From contig NZ_FMXN01000013.1 in the NCBI RefSeq assembly GCF_900104245.1, positions 1-48,756 on the forward strand: 48,756 nucleotides of DNA. The letters are read 5' to 3'. The position numbers and the translations under genes are program-made. Positions 27,145 through 39,664 of this stretch are shown one piece after another; position 1 is the stretch's first letter; each line of letters opens with the position of its first letter. This DNA is from Pseudidiomarina indica (GTDB lineage Bacteria > Pseudomonadota > Gammaproteobacteria > Enterobacterales > Alteromonadaceae). A model generated the notes under the pieces. It saw only the letters and a list, made by a program, of their open reading frames with translations. It was not told the DNA's origin and ran no database searches.

Positions 27145-28209
27145 TCACCGGTGATAGGCAGGGCTGAGCTTGTGTACTGCGTCAATAAACGCCAGTGCAT
27201 GTTCAGGATCAACGCCTGGGTGAATTCCATGTCCTAAGTTAAATACGTGTCCATGACCGTGGCCATAGCTTTCCAGAATAACCGCAACTTCTTCTTCGAT
27301 ACGAGCAGGCGGTGCGTATAACACGCTTGGATCCATGTTTCCTTGTAAGGCTACTTTGTCCTGGACCAAAGCCCGCGCGGTGCCTAAATCCATGGTCCAG
27401 TCGACGCCCAACGCATCACAACCGGTCGCTGCCATTTCAGGTAACCAAGCGCCCCCATTTTTGGTGAATAAGGTGACCGGTACTTGGCGGCCATCGGCTT
27501 CACGAGTTAAACCGGCGACAATCTTTTTCATGTACTGCAACGAGAATTCGCGATAATCACGCGGGCTTAACACCCCACCCCAAGTATCAAAAATCATGAC
27601 CGCTTGTGCACCTGCGGCAATCTGAGCGTTTAAGTAGGTGGTGACAGATTCTGCTAATTTACTCAGTAGCATGTGCATCGCAGCAGGTTCACTGAACATC
27701 AGCTTCTTCACTTCGCTGAAGTTTTTCGTGCTGCCCCCTTCGACCATGTAGGTAGCCAAGGTCCATGGACTGCCCGAGAAACCAATTAAAGGAACCTGGC
27801 CATCTAATTCACGGCGAATGGTACGAACAGCATCCATGACATAGCGTAATTCTTGTTCAGGATCTGGAATTCCTAGGTTTTCAATCGCTGCGACATCACG
27901 CAATGGACGCTCAAACTTGGGGCCTTCACCGGTTTCAAAATACAGTCCAAGCCCCATCGCATCTGGGATGGTCAAAATATCTGAAAACAAAATCGCCGCG
28001 TCTAACTTGAATCGGCGTAATGGTTGCAAGGTAACCTCACATGCTAACTCAGCATTTTTACACAATGCCATGAAATCACCGGCTTGGGTGCGCACTTCCC
28101 GATATTCTGGAAGATATCGACCCGCTTGGCGCATCATCCAAATAGGCGTCCGTTCGGTCGGCTGACGCAACAACGCACGCAAATAGAGATCATTCTTTAA
28201 TTCAGACAT
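27145..28209 (-). CDS. hemE: uroporphyrinogen decarboxylase
   Basis: HemE removes four carboxyl groups from uroporphyrinogen III to give coproporphyrinogen III in haem synthesis. The 354-aa product equals the E. coli length. The signature [17 protein letters not shown] lies near residue 22, with the substrate-binding Asp in [18 protein letters not shown], then [16 protein letters not shown] and the C-terminal [17 protein letters not shown] start at 28209 because the product then begins like E. coli HemE and GGA lies nine bases upstream; an ATG two codons earlier is possible. It follows nudC closely, as in E. coli. Confidence 0.97.
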   Translation of the reverse strand: MSELKNDLYLRALLRQPTERTPIWMMRQAGRYLPEYREVRTQAGDFMALCKNAELACEVTLQPLRRFKLDAAILFSDILTIPDAMGLGLYFETGEGPKFERPLRDVAAIENLGIPDPEQELRYVMDAVRTIRRELDGQVPLIGFSGSPWTLATYMVEGGSTKNFSEVKKLMFSEPAAMHMLLSKLAESVTTYLNAQIAAGAQAVMIFDTWGGVLSPRDYREFSLQYMKKIVAGLTREADGRQVPVTLFTKNGGAWLPEMAATGCDALGVDWTMDLGTARALVQDKVALQGNMDPSVLYAPPARIEEEVAVILESYGHGHGHVFNLGHGIHPGVDPEHALAFIDAVHKLSPAYHR

Positions 28210-28253
28210 TTTCATACATCCAAGTTAACCAGAGAGTAAAGGACACTATCTTA

Positions 28254-29081
28254 TCAGATTGGGCGATTTTTTTCCTGATCAATTTCAGCCTTTAGCCGCA
28301 TGATCAGCTTATTTGCGATTGTTCCAGGTTGTGGAATGAGCGGGAGATGATCGATATCAAACCAACCGCCTTCTTCCAACTCAAAAGGATCAATCCGTAC
28401 ATCCCCACTTTCCCATTCGGCTAAAAAACCCATCATCAATGAGTTTGGGAATGGCCACGATTGACTCAGTACATAACGTGGGTTTTTAATGCGAATACCC
28501 GCCTCTTCCATCACCTCACGCGCTAAGGTTGTTTCGAGCGGCTCACCTGCCTCAACAAAGCCTGCCAATACCGAATACTGACCTTTAGGATGACGTTTAC
28601 TACGCGCTAATAATATTTGTCGTCCCTTACGAATCGCCACAATAATACAAGGTGAAATGCGTGGGTAGCAGCGGTGCTGACAGGTGTGGCAATGCATCGC
28701 AATTTCCCAATCAACGGCTTGCATCCGAGCGCCACAACGACCACAGTATCGATGAGTCGGTAAAAAATCGGCGATTTGTTTCGCTCGAGCGGCCATCGCG
28801 AATAACTCATCGTCAGACCCGATCACCAACTCACGCACGCTTAAAAACTCGCCCACGACTGAGAAGTTTAAATCACCAAAATCAGCAATGATCAAATAGC
28901 AGCTGCGCTCCCGCAACTCACCAATATAGACCGTGGTATAGTCATTCAGATCAGGGAATGGCAACTCCTCTAAAAAGCCATGTGGAATTTGCCGTTCCTC
29001 GGTCATCAATAACTCACCCCCTGAGATGACGAACCACCACGCAGGTTCATCAGCAGCTGGGCGTTGATAAGGTTTTGTCAT
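28254..29081 (-). CDS. nudC: NADH pyrophosphatase / NAD-cap RNA decapping enzyme NudC
   Basis: NudC cleaves NADH and removes the NAD cap from RNA 5' ends. The 275-aa protein has a four-cysteine zinc site (CGRCGAR ... CHTCQHRCYPR, about residues 113-136) and a complete Nudix box, GFVEAGEPLETTLAREVMEEAG, with the catalytic REVMEE glutamates. The downstream SQSWPFPNSLMMGF is the SQPWPFPxS motif that marks the NADH-specific subfamily. It lies 44 bp upstream of hemE on the same strand and diverges from rsd, matching the E. coli neighbourhood. Confidence 0.95.
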   Translation of the reverse strand: MTKPYQRPAADEPAWWFVISGGELLMTEERQIPHGFLEELPFPDLNDYTTVYIGELRERSCYLIIADFGDLNFSVVGEFLSVRELVIGSDDELFAMAARAKQIADFLPTHRYCGRCGARMQAVDWEIAMHCHTCQHRCYPRISPCIIVAIRKGRQILLARSKRHPKGQYSVLAGFVEAGEPLETTLAREVMEEAGIRIKNPRYVLSQSWPFPNSLMMGFLAEWESGDVRIDPFELEEGGWFDIDHLPLIPQPGTIANKLIMRLKAEIDQEKNRPI

Positions 29082-29170
29082 AACGCTAACCTGAATTAAA
29101 AGCCAAAATAAGTTGACGCTAGCTTAGCATCATCAGTAGATTGGTGGCTATGAATGAAATGGAGAACCCT

Positions 29171-29644
29171 ATGTTAACGCGAAATGAATTGGCGAAGCAG
29201 CGTTGGGGCGGTGCCCATGCCGCCATCGATGCGTGGCTACAAGAACGACAAAATTTACTGGTCGAATACTTTATGTTGGCAGGGTTAGCCCCTTATGGAC
29301 GTGAAACACAAGCGCTCCCTGCCGCAACAGACATCACCCACTTCACGGGGTTACTGATGGATTATGTGTCCGCAGGACACTTTGATATTTATGAGAAAAT
29401 CGTCCGCAATAGCCATGAAGCACCCGATGAATTATTGCAGCACGCGAAAGAAGAATTGTTGCCGCGGATTGGTGAAACAACCAACGTGGCACTCGATTTT
29501 CATGATCGCTATGCGCACATTACGCCGGACACGGAGCTGCCAACATTTGATGATGACTTATCAGTACTAGGTGTGGCGCTAAGCCTGAGAATGGAACTGG
29601 AGGATCAGTTAGTCACAATGCTAGAGCAGCACCAGCTGCTCTAG
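29171..29644 (+). CDS. rsd: regulator of sigma D, Rsd/AlgQ family
   Basis: Rsd binds the housekeeping sigma-70 in stationary phase and frees core RNA polymerase for other sigma factors; AlgQ is its Pseudomonas counterpart. The 157-aa protein (E. coli 158) has the conserved IDAWLQERQNLLVEYFMLAG near its start and LMDYVSAGHFDIYEKIV in the middle, where E. coli has LVDYLSAGHFSIYERIL. I choose the ATG at 29171, which has GGAG six bases upstream, over ATGs at 29150 and 29159 or the earlier GTG. The stop codon is part of a perfect 24-nt palindrome. It diverges from nudC as in E. coli. Confidence 0.92.
   Translation: MLTRNELAKQRWGGAHAAIDAWLQERQNLLVEYFMLAGLAPYGRETQALPAATDITHFTGLLMDYVSAGHFDIYEKIVRNSHEAPDELLQHAKEELLPRIGETTNVALDFHDRYAHITPDTELPTFDDDLSVLGVALSLRMELEDQLVTMLEQHQLL
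29621..29644. repeat. perfect 24-nt palindrome over the rsd stop codon
   Basis: CTAGAGCAGC-ACCA-GCTGCTCTAG is a perfect 10-bp inverted repeat with a four-base loop. It encodes the last residues of Rsd and its TAG stop. Only 15 bp separate it from the end of the convergent FKBP gene. No T-run follows, so it may be a factor-assisted terminator or a 3'-end stabiliser. Confidence 0.7.
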
Positions 29645-29659
29645 CTTGCATCATTGCAA

Positions 29660-30424
29660 TTAGAACAGCTCAACCGCTGCTTCATCTGACTCAGGGTCGA
29701 TAATACCCAATAGCTCAACTTCGAATACGAGCGTTGCGTGAGGTGGGATTTGGCCCCCTGCTGCACCTCGCTCGCCATAAGCTAAGTGAGGTGGAATCAC
29801 AAAGCGGTATTTATCACCAACGCTCATCAACTGAACGCCTTCTACCCAACCGCCAATCACACGGTTCAGAGGAAACACAATCGGTTCACCACGCTCAACC
29901 GAGCTGTCAAAAACCTCACCATTAATTAAAGTACCATGATAATGGACTTCAACCAGGTCGGTTTCTTTTGGTTTTGGACCGTCTTCACCTTGTGCAAGAA
30001 TTTCATACTGGAGACCTGACTCAGTTACGGTGACTTCTGCACGCTGTGCGTTTTGTGCTTGGTAAGCATCCCCTTCTGCTTGCGCTTGGCCACCGACCAC
30101 ACTCGCGTGTTGCTCAGCATATTGCATTTGCATCAAGGTAATCAGCTCTTCTGCTTCTGCTTGGGAAATTTTTGCTTCCCCTTTCAATGCATCAACAAAA
30201 CCAGCAATGACTAAATCGCGCTCGAGCACCATTTCTGCTTGCTCTTGGCGGTCCAGCGTGTCACCCACAAATTCACCTAACGTTGAACCAACGGCATACG
30301 CCATCCGCTCTTGTTCACTTTCCGGAGCGGTTTCACTTACCGGATATTGCTCTTGTTGTTGTATACACCCTGCTACCGCAAACGCAATGACGGTCAACGC
30401 TAAGGGTTTTTTTAATTGTTTCAT
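29660..30424 (-). CDS. fkpA: FKBP-type peptidyl-prolyl isomerase, lipoprotein FkpA-like
   Basis: This 254-aa protein has the two-part layout of FkpA/Mip: an N-terminal helical dimerisation region with AYAVGSTLGEFVGDTL near residue 40, a long helix, then the C-terminal FKBP domain with VHYHGTLINGEVFDSSVERG, FPLNRVIGGWVEGVQLM, IPPHLAYGERGAAG and IPPHATLVFEVELL. It should catalyse proline isomerisation and act as a chaperone in the envelope. Unlike soluble periplasmic E. coli FkpA, it ends its signal with a lipobox (VAGC, Cys20), so it is probably membrane-anchored like Mip-type proteins. I start at ATG 30424, which has GGAG upstream. It diverges from slyX, as in E. coli. Confidence 0.9.
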   Translation of the reverse strand: MKQLKKPLALTVIAFAVAGCIQQQEQYPVSETAPESEQERMAYAVGSTLGEFVGDTLDRQEQAEMVLERDLVIAGFVDALKGEAKISQAEAEELITLMQMQYAEQHASVVGGQAQAEGDAYQAQNAQRAEVTVTESGLQYEILAQGEDGPKPKETDLVEVHYHGTLINGEVFDSSVERGEPIVFPLNRVIGGWVEGVQLMSVGDKYRFVIPPHLAYGERGAAGGQIPPHATLVFEVELLGIIDPESDEAAVELF

Positions 30425-30511
30425 CAATTGTCTCCAGGATTGAATTATCTGTCAGAGTAAGTTGTAATTCGTCGCACTTCGTATACTACACACATTTAGG
30501 GGCATTTGCCT

Positions 30512-30745
30512 ATGGCTGGACAGCATCAAGATGAATTATTACATCGTATCGCGGACCTAGAAAGTCGCTTCGCCTTTCAGGAAGATACCATCGAAACACT
30601 TAACCAATTGGTAACACAGCAGGCCGACGAACTTAGCAACATGCAACGTAAGATGCAGTTATTGATTGAAAAGTTCCAACAACTGAATGAACACCGTAGT
30701 GATTTGCCGATCAATCCTGCCGATGAGATTCCCCCTCATTACTAA
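30512..30745 (+). CDS. slyX: SlyX family protein
   Basis: SlyX is a small coiled-coil protein of unknown function, often next to slyD or fkpA. The 77-aa product is a continuous heptad-type helix (LLHRIADLESRFAFQEDTIE onward) and ends in the conserved EIPPHY. The ATG at 30512 is preceded by AGGGG at a suitable distance; a TTG two codons upstream is too close to it. It diverges from the FKBP gene, the same arrangement as in E. coli. Confidence 0.9.
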   Translation: MAGQHQDELLHRIADLESRFAFQEDTIETLNQLVTQQADELSNMQRKMQLLIEKFQQLNEHRSDLPINPADEIPPHY

Positions 30746-30757
30746 CTTGTTGGAAAC

Positions 30758-30786
30758 TTGACCTGATTTCATTGACCCCGTATAAC
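30758..30786 (+). promoter_or_regulatory. prkB promoter
   Basis: TTGACC (30758-30763), a 17-bp spacer and TATAAC (30781-30786) make a near-consensus vegetative promoter just after slyX and about 27 bases before the prkB start codon. It suggests that prkB has its own transcript with a very short leader. Confidence 0.75.
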
Positions 30787-30812
30787 AGATGTTCAACATT
30801 TGTGAGGGAATC

Positions 30813-31691
30813 ATGTCAATTCAACATCCTATCATCGCGGTAACGGGGTCATCTGGTGCAGGCACCACCACAACCAGCCAAGCGCTGCGGCATATTTTCC
30901 GCTCGCTTGAGGTCCAAGCCGCAACGGTCGAAGGGGACAGCTTTCACCGTTATTCGCGTCCTGAGATGGAAGTTGCGATCCGTAAAGCCCAGGAACAGGG
31001 GCGCCATATCAGCTATTTCGGCCCTGAGGCAAATGACTTTATTCGACTTGAAGCCTTATTTAAGCAATATGGCGCGACCGGAACAGGAGAAACGCGGCGC
31101 TACTTACACACCTTTGACGATGCTGTTCCCTACAACCAACTGCCAGGCACCTTCACGCCTTGGGAGCCATTACCCGATAACACGGATTTACTGTTTTATG
31201 AGGGGCTTCACGGTGGGGTCTGCGGCGATGATTATAATGTCGCCCAATACGTGGACTTGCTGATTGGCATGGTGCCTATTGTCAACTTAGAATGGATTCA
31301 GAAATTATTACGGGATACCTCAGAACGGGGGCATTCTCGAGAGGCAGTCACCCAAAGCATCATTCGGAGTATGGAAGACTATATCCATCATATCGTGCCA
31401 CAGTTTTCTCGCACCCATATCAACTTTCAACGGGTGCCTACGGTGGATACATCCAACCCCTTTAGCGCTAAAGATATCCCTTCGCTGGATGAAAGCTTCG
31501 TGATCATTCGCTTCCGCGGGATTAAGAATGTGGATTTCCCCTATTATTTACGCATGATTGATGGCTCATTTATGTCACGCATGAATACCTTAGTCGTGCC
31601 CGGCGGGAAAATGGGGTTCGCCATGGAACTGATCCTCACCCCAGTAGTGGAAGAACTATTAGCCAAAAAACGCACCGCGCAAGCGCGTTAA
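30813..31691 (+). CDS. prkB: phosphoribulokinase-like protein PrkB
   Basis: The 292-aa protein is a P-loop kinase that aligns over its whole length with E. coli PrkB (YhfU region), a homologue of phosphoribulokinase found in bacteria without a Calvin cycle. The P-loop is AVTGSSGAGTTTTS at the N-terminus. Other conserved segments are VEGDSFHRYSRPEM, ISYFGPEANDF, LFYEGLHGGV, NLEWIQKLLRDTSERGHSRE and MNTLVVPGGKMGFAMEL. No RuBisCO gene is nearby, so carbon fixation is not implied and the true substrate is uncertain. I use the ATG at 30813 because GAGGGA precedes it. The 3' end overlaps convergent rlmJ by 4 bp. Confidence 0.92.
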   Translation: MSIQHPIIAVTGSSGAGTTTTSQALRHIFRSLEVQAATVEGDSFHRYSRPEMEVAIRKAQEQGRHISYFGPEANDFIRLEALFKQYGATGTGETRRYLHTFDDAVPYNQLPGTFTPWEPLPDNTDLLFYEGLHGGVCGDDYNVAQYVDLLIGMVPIVNLEWIQKLLRDTSERGHSREAVTQSIIRSMEDYIHHIVPQFSRTHINFQRVPTVDTSNPFSAKDIPSLDESFVIIRFRGIKNVDFPYYLRMIDGSFMSRMNTLVVPGGKMGFAMELILTPVVEELLAKKRTAQAR

Positions 31692-32533
31692 AGCCACAGG
31701 CACTGATACTCTGCCCCTTGGTCTTGCGCTAACAACGGCGTCAAGTAATTCATGATGGTGGTAGCCTGTTCTGTGAGCCCATAGGGTGGATTAATAAACA
31801 ACATCCCGCAGCCATTAAAACGGCTGGCGTCGGTGGCTGAACGCACCAGCAAGTCCATCACATACACCTGCTCAACCCCACGAATTACTTTCACTTTTTG
31901 GTGAAAATCACCGACCACTAAGGGATCTTTGATGGGATACCAAACAGCATAGGTTCCCGTTGCCCAACGCCGTACTCCCGCCGTTAGTGCAGCGACAATC
32001 TGTTCGAATTCATCACGTTGTTCAAACGGTGGATCAATCAACACCATGCCCCGCTTTTGAGGCGGCGGCACGAGAGCTTTGAGTGCAGCATAACCATCTG
32101 TCGCAGTCATTACTTTAATTTGGCGAGCAGCCGGGAATTCATTCGCATTTGCCGCCAGCAGCAAGCTGTCTTGCGGATGCTTTTCGCACAAAATAAGACT
32201 ATCTTGCGGACGCAAATGGAGGGCACTTAACCACGGGGAGCCGGGATACCAACGCAATTCCCCATTCTCATTTAATTGCTTTACCGCCTCAACGTAGGGG
32301 GCAATAGCGGCCGGCACATCGGAACGTTCGAGTAAACGAGCGACACCCGCCATTGCTTCGCCAGTTTTAGTCGCTTCCTCGCCGGTTAAGTCATACATGC
32401 CGATGCCGGCGTGCGTATCGAGAACCCAAAATGGTTTTTCTTTGTTCTGCAAATAGCGCAACGCCACGCATTGAACAACATGCTTGAGAACATCGGCAAA
32501 ATTGCCCGCGTGATAGCTGTGGCGATAATTCAT
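31688..32533 (-). CDS. rlmJ: 23S rRNA (adenine-2030-N6)-methyltransferase RlmJ
   Basis: RlmJ (YhiR) methylates A2030 of 23S rRNA. The 281-aa protein starts MNYRHSYHAGNFADVLKHVV as in E. coli. It has the SAM-binding VLDTHAGIGMYDL near residue 37, the catalytic DPPFEQRDEFEQI near residue 166, and GCGMLFINPPYGL near the end. It begins immediately after the yhfA stop codon on the same strand (TAAATG), so it is the last gene of the long rpe-to-rlmJ run. It is convergent with prkB. Confidence 0.95.
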   Translation of the reverse strand: MNYRHSYHAGNFADVLKHVVQCVALRYLQNKEKPFWVLDTHAGIGMYDLTGEEATKTGEAMAGVARLLERSDVPAAIAPYVEAVKQLNENGELRWYPGSPWLSALHLRPQDSLILCEKHPQDSLLLAANANEFPAARQIKVMTATDGYAALKALVPPPQKRGMVLIDPPFEQRDEFEQIVAALTAGVRRWATGTYAVWYPIKDPLVVGDFHQKVKVIRGVEQVYVMDLLVRSATDASRFNGCGMLFINPPYGLTEQATTIMNYLTPLLAQDQGAEYQCLWL

Positions 32534-32947
32534 TTACTCGGTCTCAATCGCGAAACTATGAGTGATCTGCACTGAGGATTCCAACATTTTGGCCACCGAA
32601 CAGTACTTGTCGGCAGACAACGCCACCGCACGTTCAACATGATGTTCCGCAAGGTCGGTACCACGCACCAAAAAATGCAAATAAATGGTGGTAAATACCG
32701 CAGGAATCGCATCGGCGCGCTCCCCTTTGACATGGCATTGCACACCCGCAACCTGCTGCCGTGCTTTTTGTAAAATACTGACCACATCAACCGATGAGCA
32801 TCCGCCGGCAGCCATTAACACCAATTCCATAGGGCTGGCGGCGACTGCTTTATCGCCGTCCATGACTACCGCATGCCCGGTTCCTGATTGGCCATCAAAC
32901 ACCAACCCATCACGCCAAGTGACTGTGGCTTCCATCGTTGCTGCCAT
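32534..32947 (-). CDS. yhfA: OsmC/Ohr-family protein YhfA
   Basis: This 137-aa OsmC-like protein matches E. coli YhfA closely: SPMELVLMAAGGCSSVDVVSIL with the conserved cysteine near residue 51, and SADKYCSVAKMLESSVQITHS with the second near residue 116. OsmC/Ohr proteins reduce organic hydroperoxides with such cysteine pairs, but YhfA itself has no settled function. I start at 32947, six bases after AAGGAG; an ATG three bases upstream is too close. In E. coli yhfA lies by crp and prkB. Here it lies between astD and rlmJ with prkB nearby. Confidence 0.9.
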   Translation of the reverse strand: MAATMEATVTWRDGLVFDGQSGTGHAVVMDGDKAVAASPMELVLMAAGGCSSVDVVSILQKARQQVAGVQCHVKGERADAIPAVFTTIYLHFLVRGTDLAEHHVERAVALSADKYCSVAKMLESSVQITHSFAIETE

Positions 32948-32974
32948 CATTAACTCCTTACTCAGCTTGTTTCA

Positions 32975-35472
<2,498 letters not shown>

Positions 35473-35490
35473 AACGAATCTCCGCTGAAC

Positions 35491-36726
<1,236 letters not shown>

Positions 36727-36858
36727 TCATTGGTCACTATTAACCTGAATTTGGTTTTCAAAAAGTGGCTCTATTATTGCAGAAAAAACCAACGCTGTCG
36801 TGGGCTGGTGAGAGAATTAAGTGAATGTTTCGGAAGGCTTAGTTTGAATTGCATGAGG

Positions 36859-36905
36859 CCTGCATAACTATGCAGGATTAGCTCACCCGCTTGAATAATT
36901 AAGCT
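36859..36905 (-). promoter_or_regulatory. weak ArgR-like sites and hairpin between pabA and argD
   Basis: CCTGCATA-AC-TATGCAGG (36859-36876) is a perfect 8-bp inverted repeat. Its core TGCATAACTATGCA agrees at 11 of 14 positions with the ARG box TGAATWWWWATTCA. A second partial match, TGAATAATTAAGCT (36892-36905), lies 31 bp away and overlaps the end of pabA. True ARG boxes usually stand 21 bp apart, so this is only a candidate. It could also be a weak terminator after pabA. Confidence 0.3.
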
Positions 36906-37516
36906 GGTTTTTGCGGATTTAAGGAAGCCTCAGAATAGCCACAGGCAAGCAGAAACTGGCGTAGCACCGCATGCCCGTAGTCAGTTTCAATCGCTTCAGG
37001 ATGGTATTGCACTCCCCAAACTGGCCATTGCTGATGACGTATTGCCATCACTTCACGCCGCCCATCTGCTAAGGATATCCAGGCATCCACCACTAATTCT
37101 GCGGGAATGGTGTCGGCGTCGAGCAACAAGGAATGATAACGTGCCACCTTGAATGGCGATGGCAACCCGACGAACAACCCTTCTCCGTGATGTTCTAGGA
37201 GGGATGTTTTACCATGCATAACTTGCGCCGCACGTACTACTTGGGCACCAAAATATTGGCCAATGGCTTGATGCCCTAGGCACACTCCTAATATCGGCAG
37301 TTGTCCAGCAAAGGCACCGATAGCAGCCAGTGAAATCCCGGCATCGTCAGGAGTACCGGGACCAGGTGAAATCACTAGACCGCGTAGCGGCAATGCTTGG
37401 ATTGCCGCCAGTTCAATTTCATCATGACGAACCACAACAACTTCTGCCCCCAACTCGCGCAAATAATGCACCACGTTGTGGGTAAAAGAATCGTAGTTAT
37501 CAATCATTAACAACAT
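36899..37516 (-). CDS. pabA: aminodeoxychorismate/anthranilate synthase glutamine amidotransferase subunit
   Basis: PabA supplies ammonia from glutamine to PabB for 4-amino-4-deoxychorismate, the precursor of p-aminobenzoate and folate; in some bacteria the same subunit also serves TrpE. The 205-aa class I amidotransferase has MLLMIDNYDSFTHNVVHYL, LVISPGPGTPDDAG, the nucleophile Cys in GVCLGHQAIGQYFG near residue 79, and the His-Glu pair in WGVQYHPEAIET near residue 170. It begins 3 bp after the trpS stop codon. pabA beside argD is also the E. coli order. Confidence 0.94.
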   Translation of the reverse strand: MLLMIDNYDSFTHNVVHYLRELGAEVVVVRHDEIELAAIQALPLRGLVISPGPGTPDDAGISLAAIGAFAGQLPILGVCLGHQAIGQYFGAQVVRAAQVMHGKTSLLEHHGEGLFVGLPSPFKVARYHSLLLDADTIPAELVVDAWISLADGRREVMAIRHQQWPVWGVQYHPEAIETDYGHAVLRQFLLACGYSEASLNPQKPA

Positions 37517-37519
37517 AGT

Positions 37520-38524
37520 TTATGGCCGTGGCACAAAACCGATGGCGTCATAAACACGCTGTAACGTGACTTGTGCATGAGCCTGAGCCGCTTCAGCACC
37601 GCGCCGCATCACGTCATTCAAATAGCTCCGGTCATGTCGGTATTCTTGATAACGTTGCTGAATCGGCGCCAGCATTTCTACCACCGCAGCAGCCGTATCT
37701 GTTTTCAAGTGCCCATACATTTTATCTGCGTACTCAGGCACTAATTCCTCAATGGAACGCCCCGTTGCTGCCGACAAAATAGATAGTAAGTTAGAAACCC
37801 CTGCTTTTTCAGCAGGATCAAAATAGATACGCGCTTGCTCATCCGAGTCGGTCACCGCACGTTTCAGTTTTTTCGTGATAACTTTCGGATCTTCCAGCAA
37901 ACCAATAAAATTATTCACGTTATCGTCAGATTTGGACATCTTTTTGGTGGGATCTTGAAGGCTCATGACCCGCGCGCCCACTTCTGGAATAAAGGGTTCT
38001 GGTACGGTGAAGACGTCCCCATAAATGTTATTGAAGCGAATCGCAACATCACGCGCCAGCTCCAAGTGTTGCTTCTGATCATTGCCTACCGGCACTTCAT
38101 TCGCTTGGTAGAGCAGAATATCGGCAGCCATCAACGCTGGGTATGTAAAGAGTCCGGCATTCACGTTATTGGTGTGACGATCGGCTTTATCTTTAAACTG
38201 CGTCATCCGGTTTAATTCGCCCATTTGCGTGTAGCAATTCAGCACCCAGGCTAATTGGCTATGTTCAGCAACGTGCGACTGCACAAACACCACACTTTTA
38301 TCGGGATCAAGCCCACAGGCAAGGTATAACGCCAACCCATCTAAAGTCGCTTCACGCAATTGCTCAGGATCTTGGCGCACGGTAATCGCGTGCAGATCCA
38401 CCAGCATAAAACGGCAATCATGGGTTTCTTGCATGGTCACCCACTGCCGTAAAGCACCGATATAGTTACCAATGGAAAGTTGTCCAGAAGGCTGACAGCC
38501 ACTTAGTACAATGGGTTTACTCAT
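37520..38524 (-). CDS. trpS: tryptophanyl-tRNA synthetase
   Basis: TrpS charges tRNA-Trp. The 334-aa protein (E. coli 334) is a class I synthetase: the HIGH-like signature is in [18 protein letters not shown] and the KMSKS motif is exact in [13 protein letters not shown] near residue 195. Also visible are [20 protein letters not shown] and [16 protein letters not shown] take the second of two adjacent ATGs, giving the E. coli-like MSKPIVLSG start. It lies 15 bp after rpe and 3 bp before pabA. In E. coli gph stands between rpe and trpS; here it is absent. Confidence 0.97.
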   Translation of the reverse strand: MSKPIVLSGCQPSGQLSIGNYIGALRQWVTMQETHDCRFMLVDLHAITVRQDPEQLREATLDGLALYLACGLDPDKSVVFVQSHVAEHSQLAWVLNCYTQMGELNRMTQFKDKADRHTNNVNAGLFTYPALMAADILLYQANEVPVGNDQKQHLELARDVAIRFNNIYGDVFTVPEPFIPEVGARVMSLQDPTKKMSKSDDNVNNFIGLLEDPKVITKKLKRAVTDSDEQARIYFDPAEKAGVSNLLSILSAATGRSIEELVPEYADKMYGHLKTDTAAAVVEMLAPIQQRYQEYRHDRSYLNDVMRRGAEAAQAHAQVTLQRVYDAIGFVPRP

Positions 38525-38539
38525 CATTCATCGATTCCG

Positions 38540-39214
38540 TTATTGTGCTACTTTGGCAAGTTCGTCACGCATGGCACGAATCACTTGCGCATAATCAGGT
38601 TGGTTAAAGATTGCAGAGCCCGCCACAAACATATCGGCGCCTGCCGCGGCTATCTCCGCGATATTTTCGACTTTCACGCCGCCATCAATTTCGAGTCGGA
38701 TTGGCCGCCCACTTTGCTTAATGCGTTGCCGTGCCTCGCGTAATTTATCGAGCGTTGATGGAATAAACGACTGGCCACCGAAGCCTGGATTCACTGACAT
38801 CAGTAAGATGACGTCCACTTTATCCATCACATAGTCGAGGTAATGCAAGGGCGTGGCTGGGTTAAAGACTAAACCTGCTTGACACCCAGCATCACGGATT
38901 TGCTGTAAGGAGCGATCGATATGGGTCGACGCTTCTGGGTGAAAGGTAATGATCGATGCCCCTGCGGCGGCAAAGTCAGCAATCATTCGATCCACCGGTT
39001 GGACCATTAAATGCACATCAATGGGTGCGGTGATGCCATAGTTACGCAACGCCTGACACACCATAGGGCCAATGGTCAGATTCGGTACAAAATGGTTATC
39101 CATGACGTCAAAATGAACGACATCAGCGCCTGCGGCTAATACTGCGGACACCTCCTCGCCTAAACGAGCGAAGTCTGCAGACAAAATGGATGGTGCAATT
39201 AAAAAATCGCGCAT
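38540..39214 (-). CDS. rpe: ribulose-phosphate 3-epimerase
   Basis: Rpe interconverts ribulose 5-phosphate and xylulose 5-phosphate in the pentose phosphate pathway. The 224-aa TIM-barrel protein (E. coli 225) has [19 protein letters not shown] at the start, [19 protein letters not shown] with metal ligands, [29 protein letters not shown] and [13 protein letters not shown] use the ATG at 39214, with AGGGG upstream, since earlier in-frame codons add a tail not seen in homologues. It is the first gene of the rpe-trpS-pabA-argD-astA-astD-yhfA-rlmJ run. Confidence 0.97.
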   Translation of the reverse strand: MRDFLIAPSILSADFARLGEEVSAVLAAGADVVHFDVMDNHFVPNLTIGPMVCQALRNYGITAPIDVHLMVQPVDRMIADFAAAGASIITFHPEASTHIDRSLQQIRDAGCQAGLVFNPATPLHYLDYVMDKVDVILLMSVNPGFGGQSFIPSTLDKLREARQRIKQSGRPIRLEIDGGVKVENIAEIAAAGADMFVAGSAIFNQPDYAQVIRAMRDELAKVAQ

Positions 39215-39352
39215 AGCTGCCCCTAGAGTCATTGAAGTGGCCCTAGTGTACCAAAGCTCAATCTGCTTGGCAGTTAAAAATCATCAACTAGGCATGGCAG
39301 TTGGGTAAAAAAACTGCTATTTTATGGGTTCTTGACTGCCGCGGAGATGCAC

Positions 39353-39664
39353 ATGAAACTGTCAACCTTGTCAGCAATTCTCGTGTTTAACCTAGTGCTT
39401 GCATGCGCTGTGGTCGCTGCTGCGTGGCAATCTCACCCCGACGCGCCAGTGGCTAATGCTTGCGTCGCATCGGTGCCGGCATCATCAACGCCTGAGCCCA
39501 CCGCCGAAGCAGCCACCTGCGCTACGACAGACACCGACATTCGTCAAATCACCTGGAGCAATTGGCTATCAGGAAAAAGTCGTTCAGCTCAGTTTCACTT
39601 TTTAGATTTATTTGAATTGTTGTTTGGTTCAACCGATAAGAAACATGACTATCAACCCTTTTGA
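39353..39664 (+). CDS. small secreted or membrane-anchored protein of unknown function
   Basis: I do not recognise this 103-aa protein. The N-terminus has a hydrophobic segment (LSAILVFNLVLACAVVAAAW, about residues 6-25) that could be a signal peptide or a membrane anchor. A short Pro/Ala/Thr-rich stretch with cysteines follows (CVASVPASSTPEPTAEAATC), then a more conserved-looking end, WSNWLSGKSRSAQFHFLDLF. The frame overlaps the downstream DUF2970 gene by 20 bp, which suggests the two are translated together. Codon use looks like that of the neighbours. Start at 39353, after GGAG. Confidence 0.6.
   Translation: MKLSTLSAILVFNLVLACAVVAAAWQSHPDAPVANACVASVPASSTPEPTAEAATCATTDTDIRQITWSNWLSGKSRSAQFHFLDLFELLFGSTDKKHDYQPF

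Noticed and set aside
30813-31691. Phosphoribulokinase as a sign of a Calvin cycle
   Set aside because: The protein matches the PrkB branch found in heterotrophic gammaproteobacteria, and no RuBisCO or other cycle genes are present.
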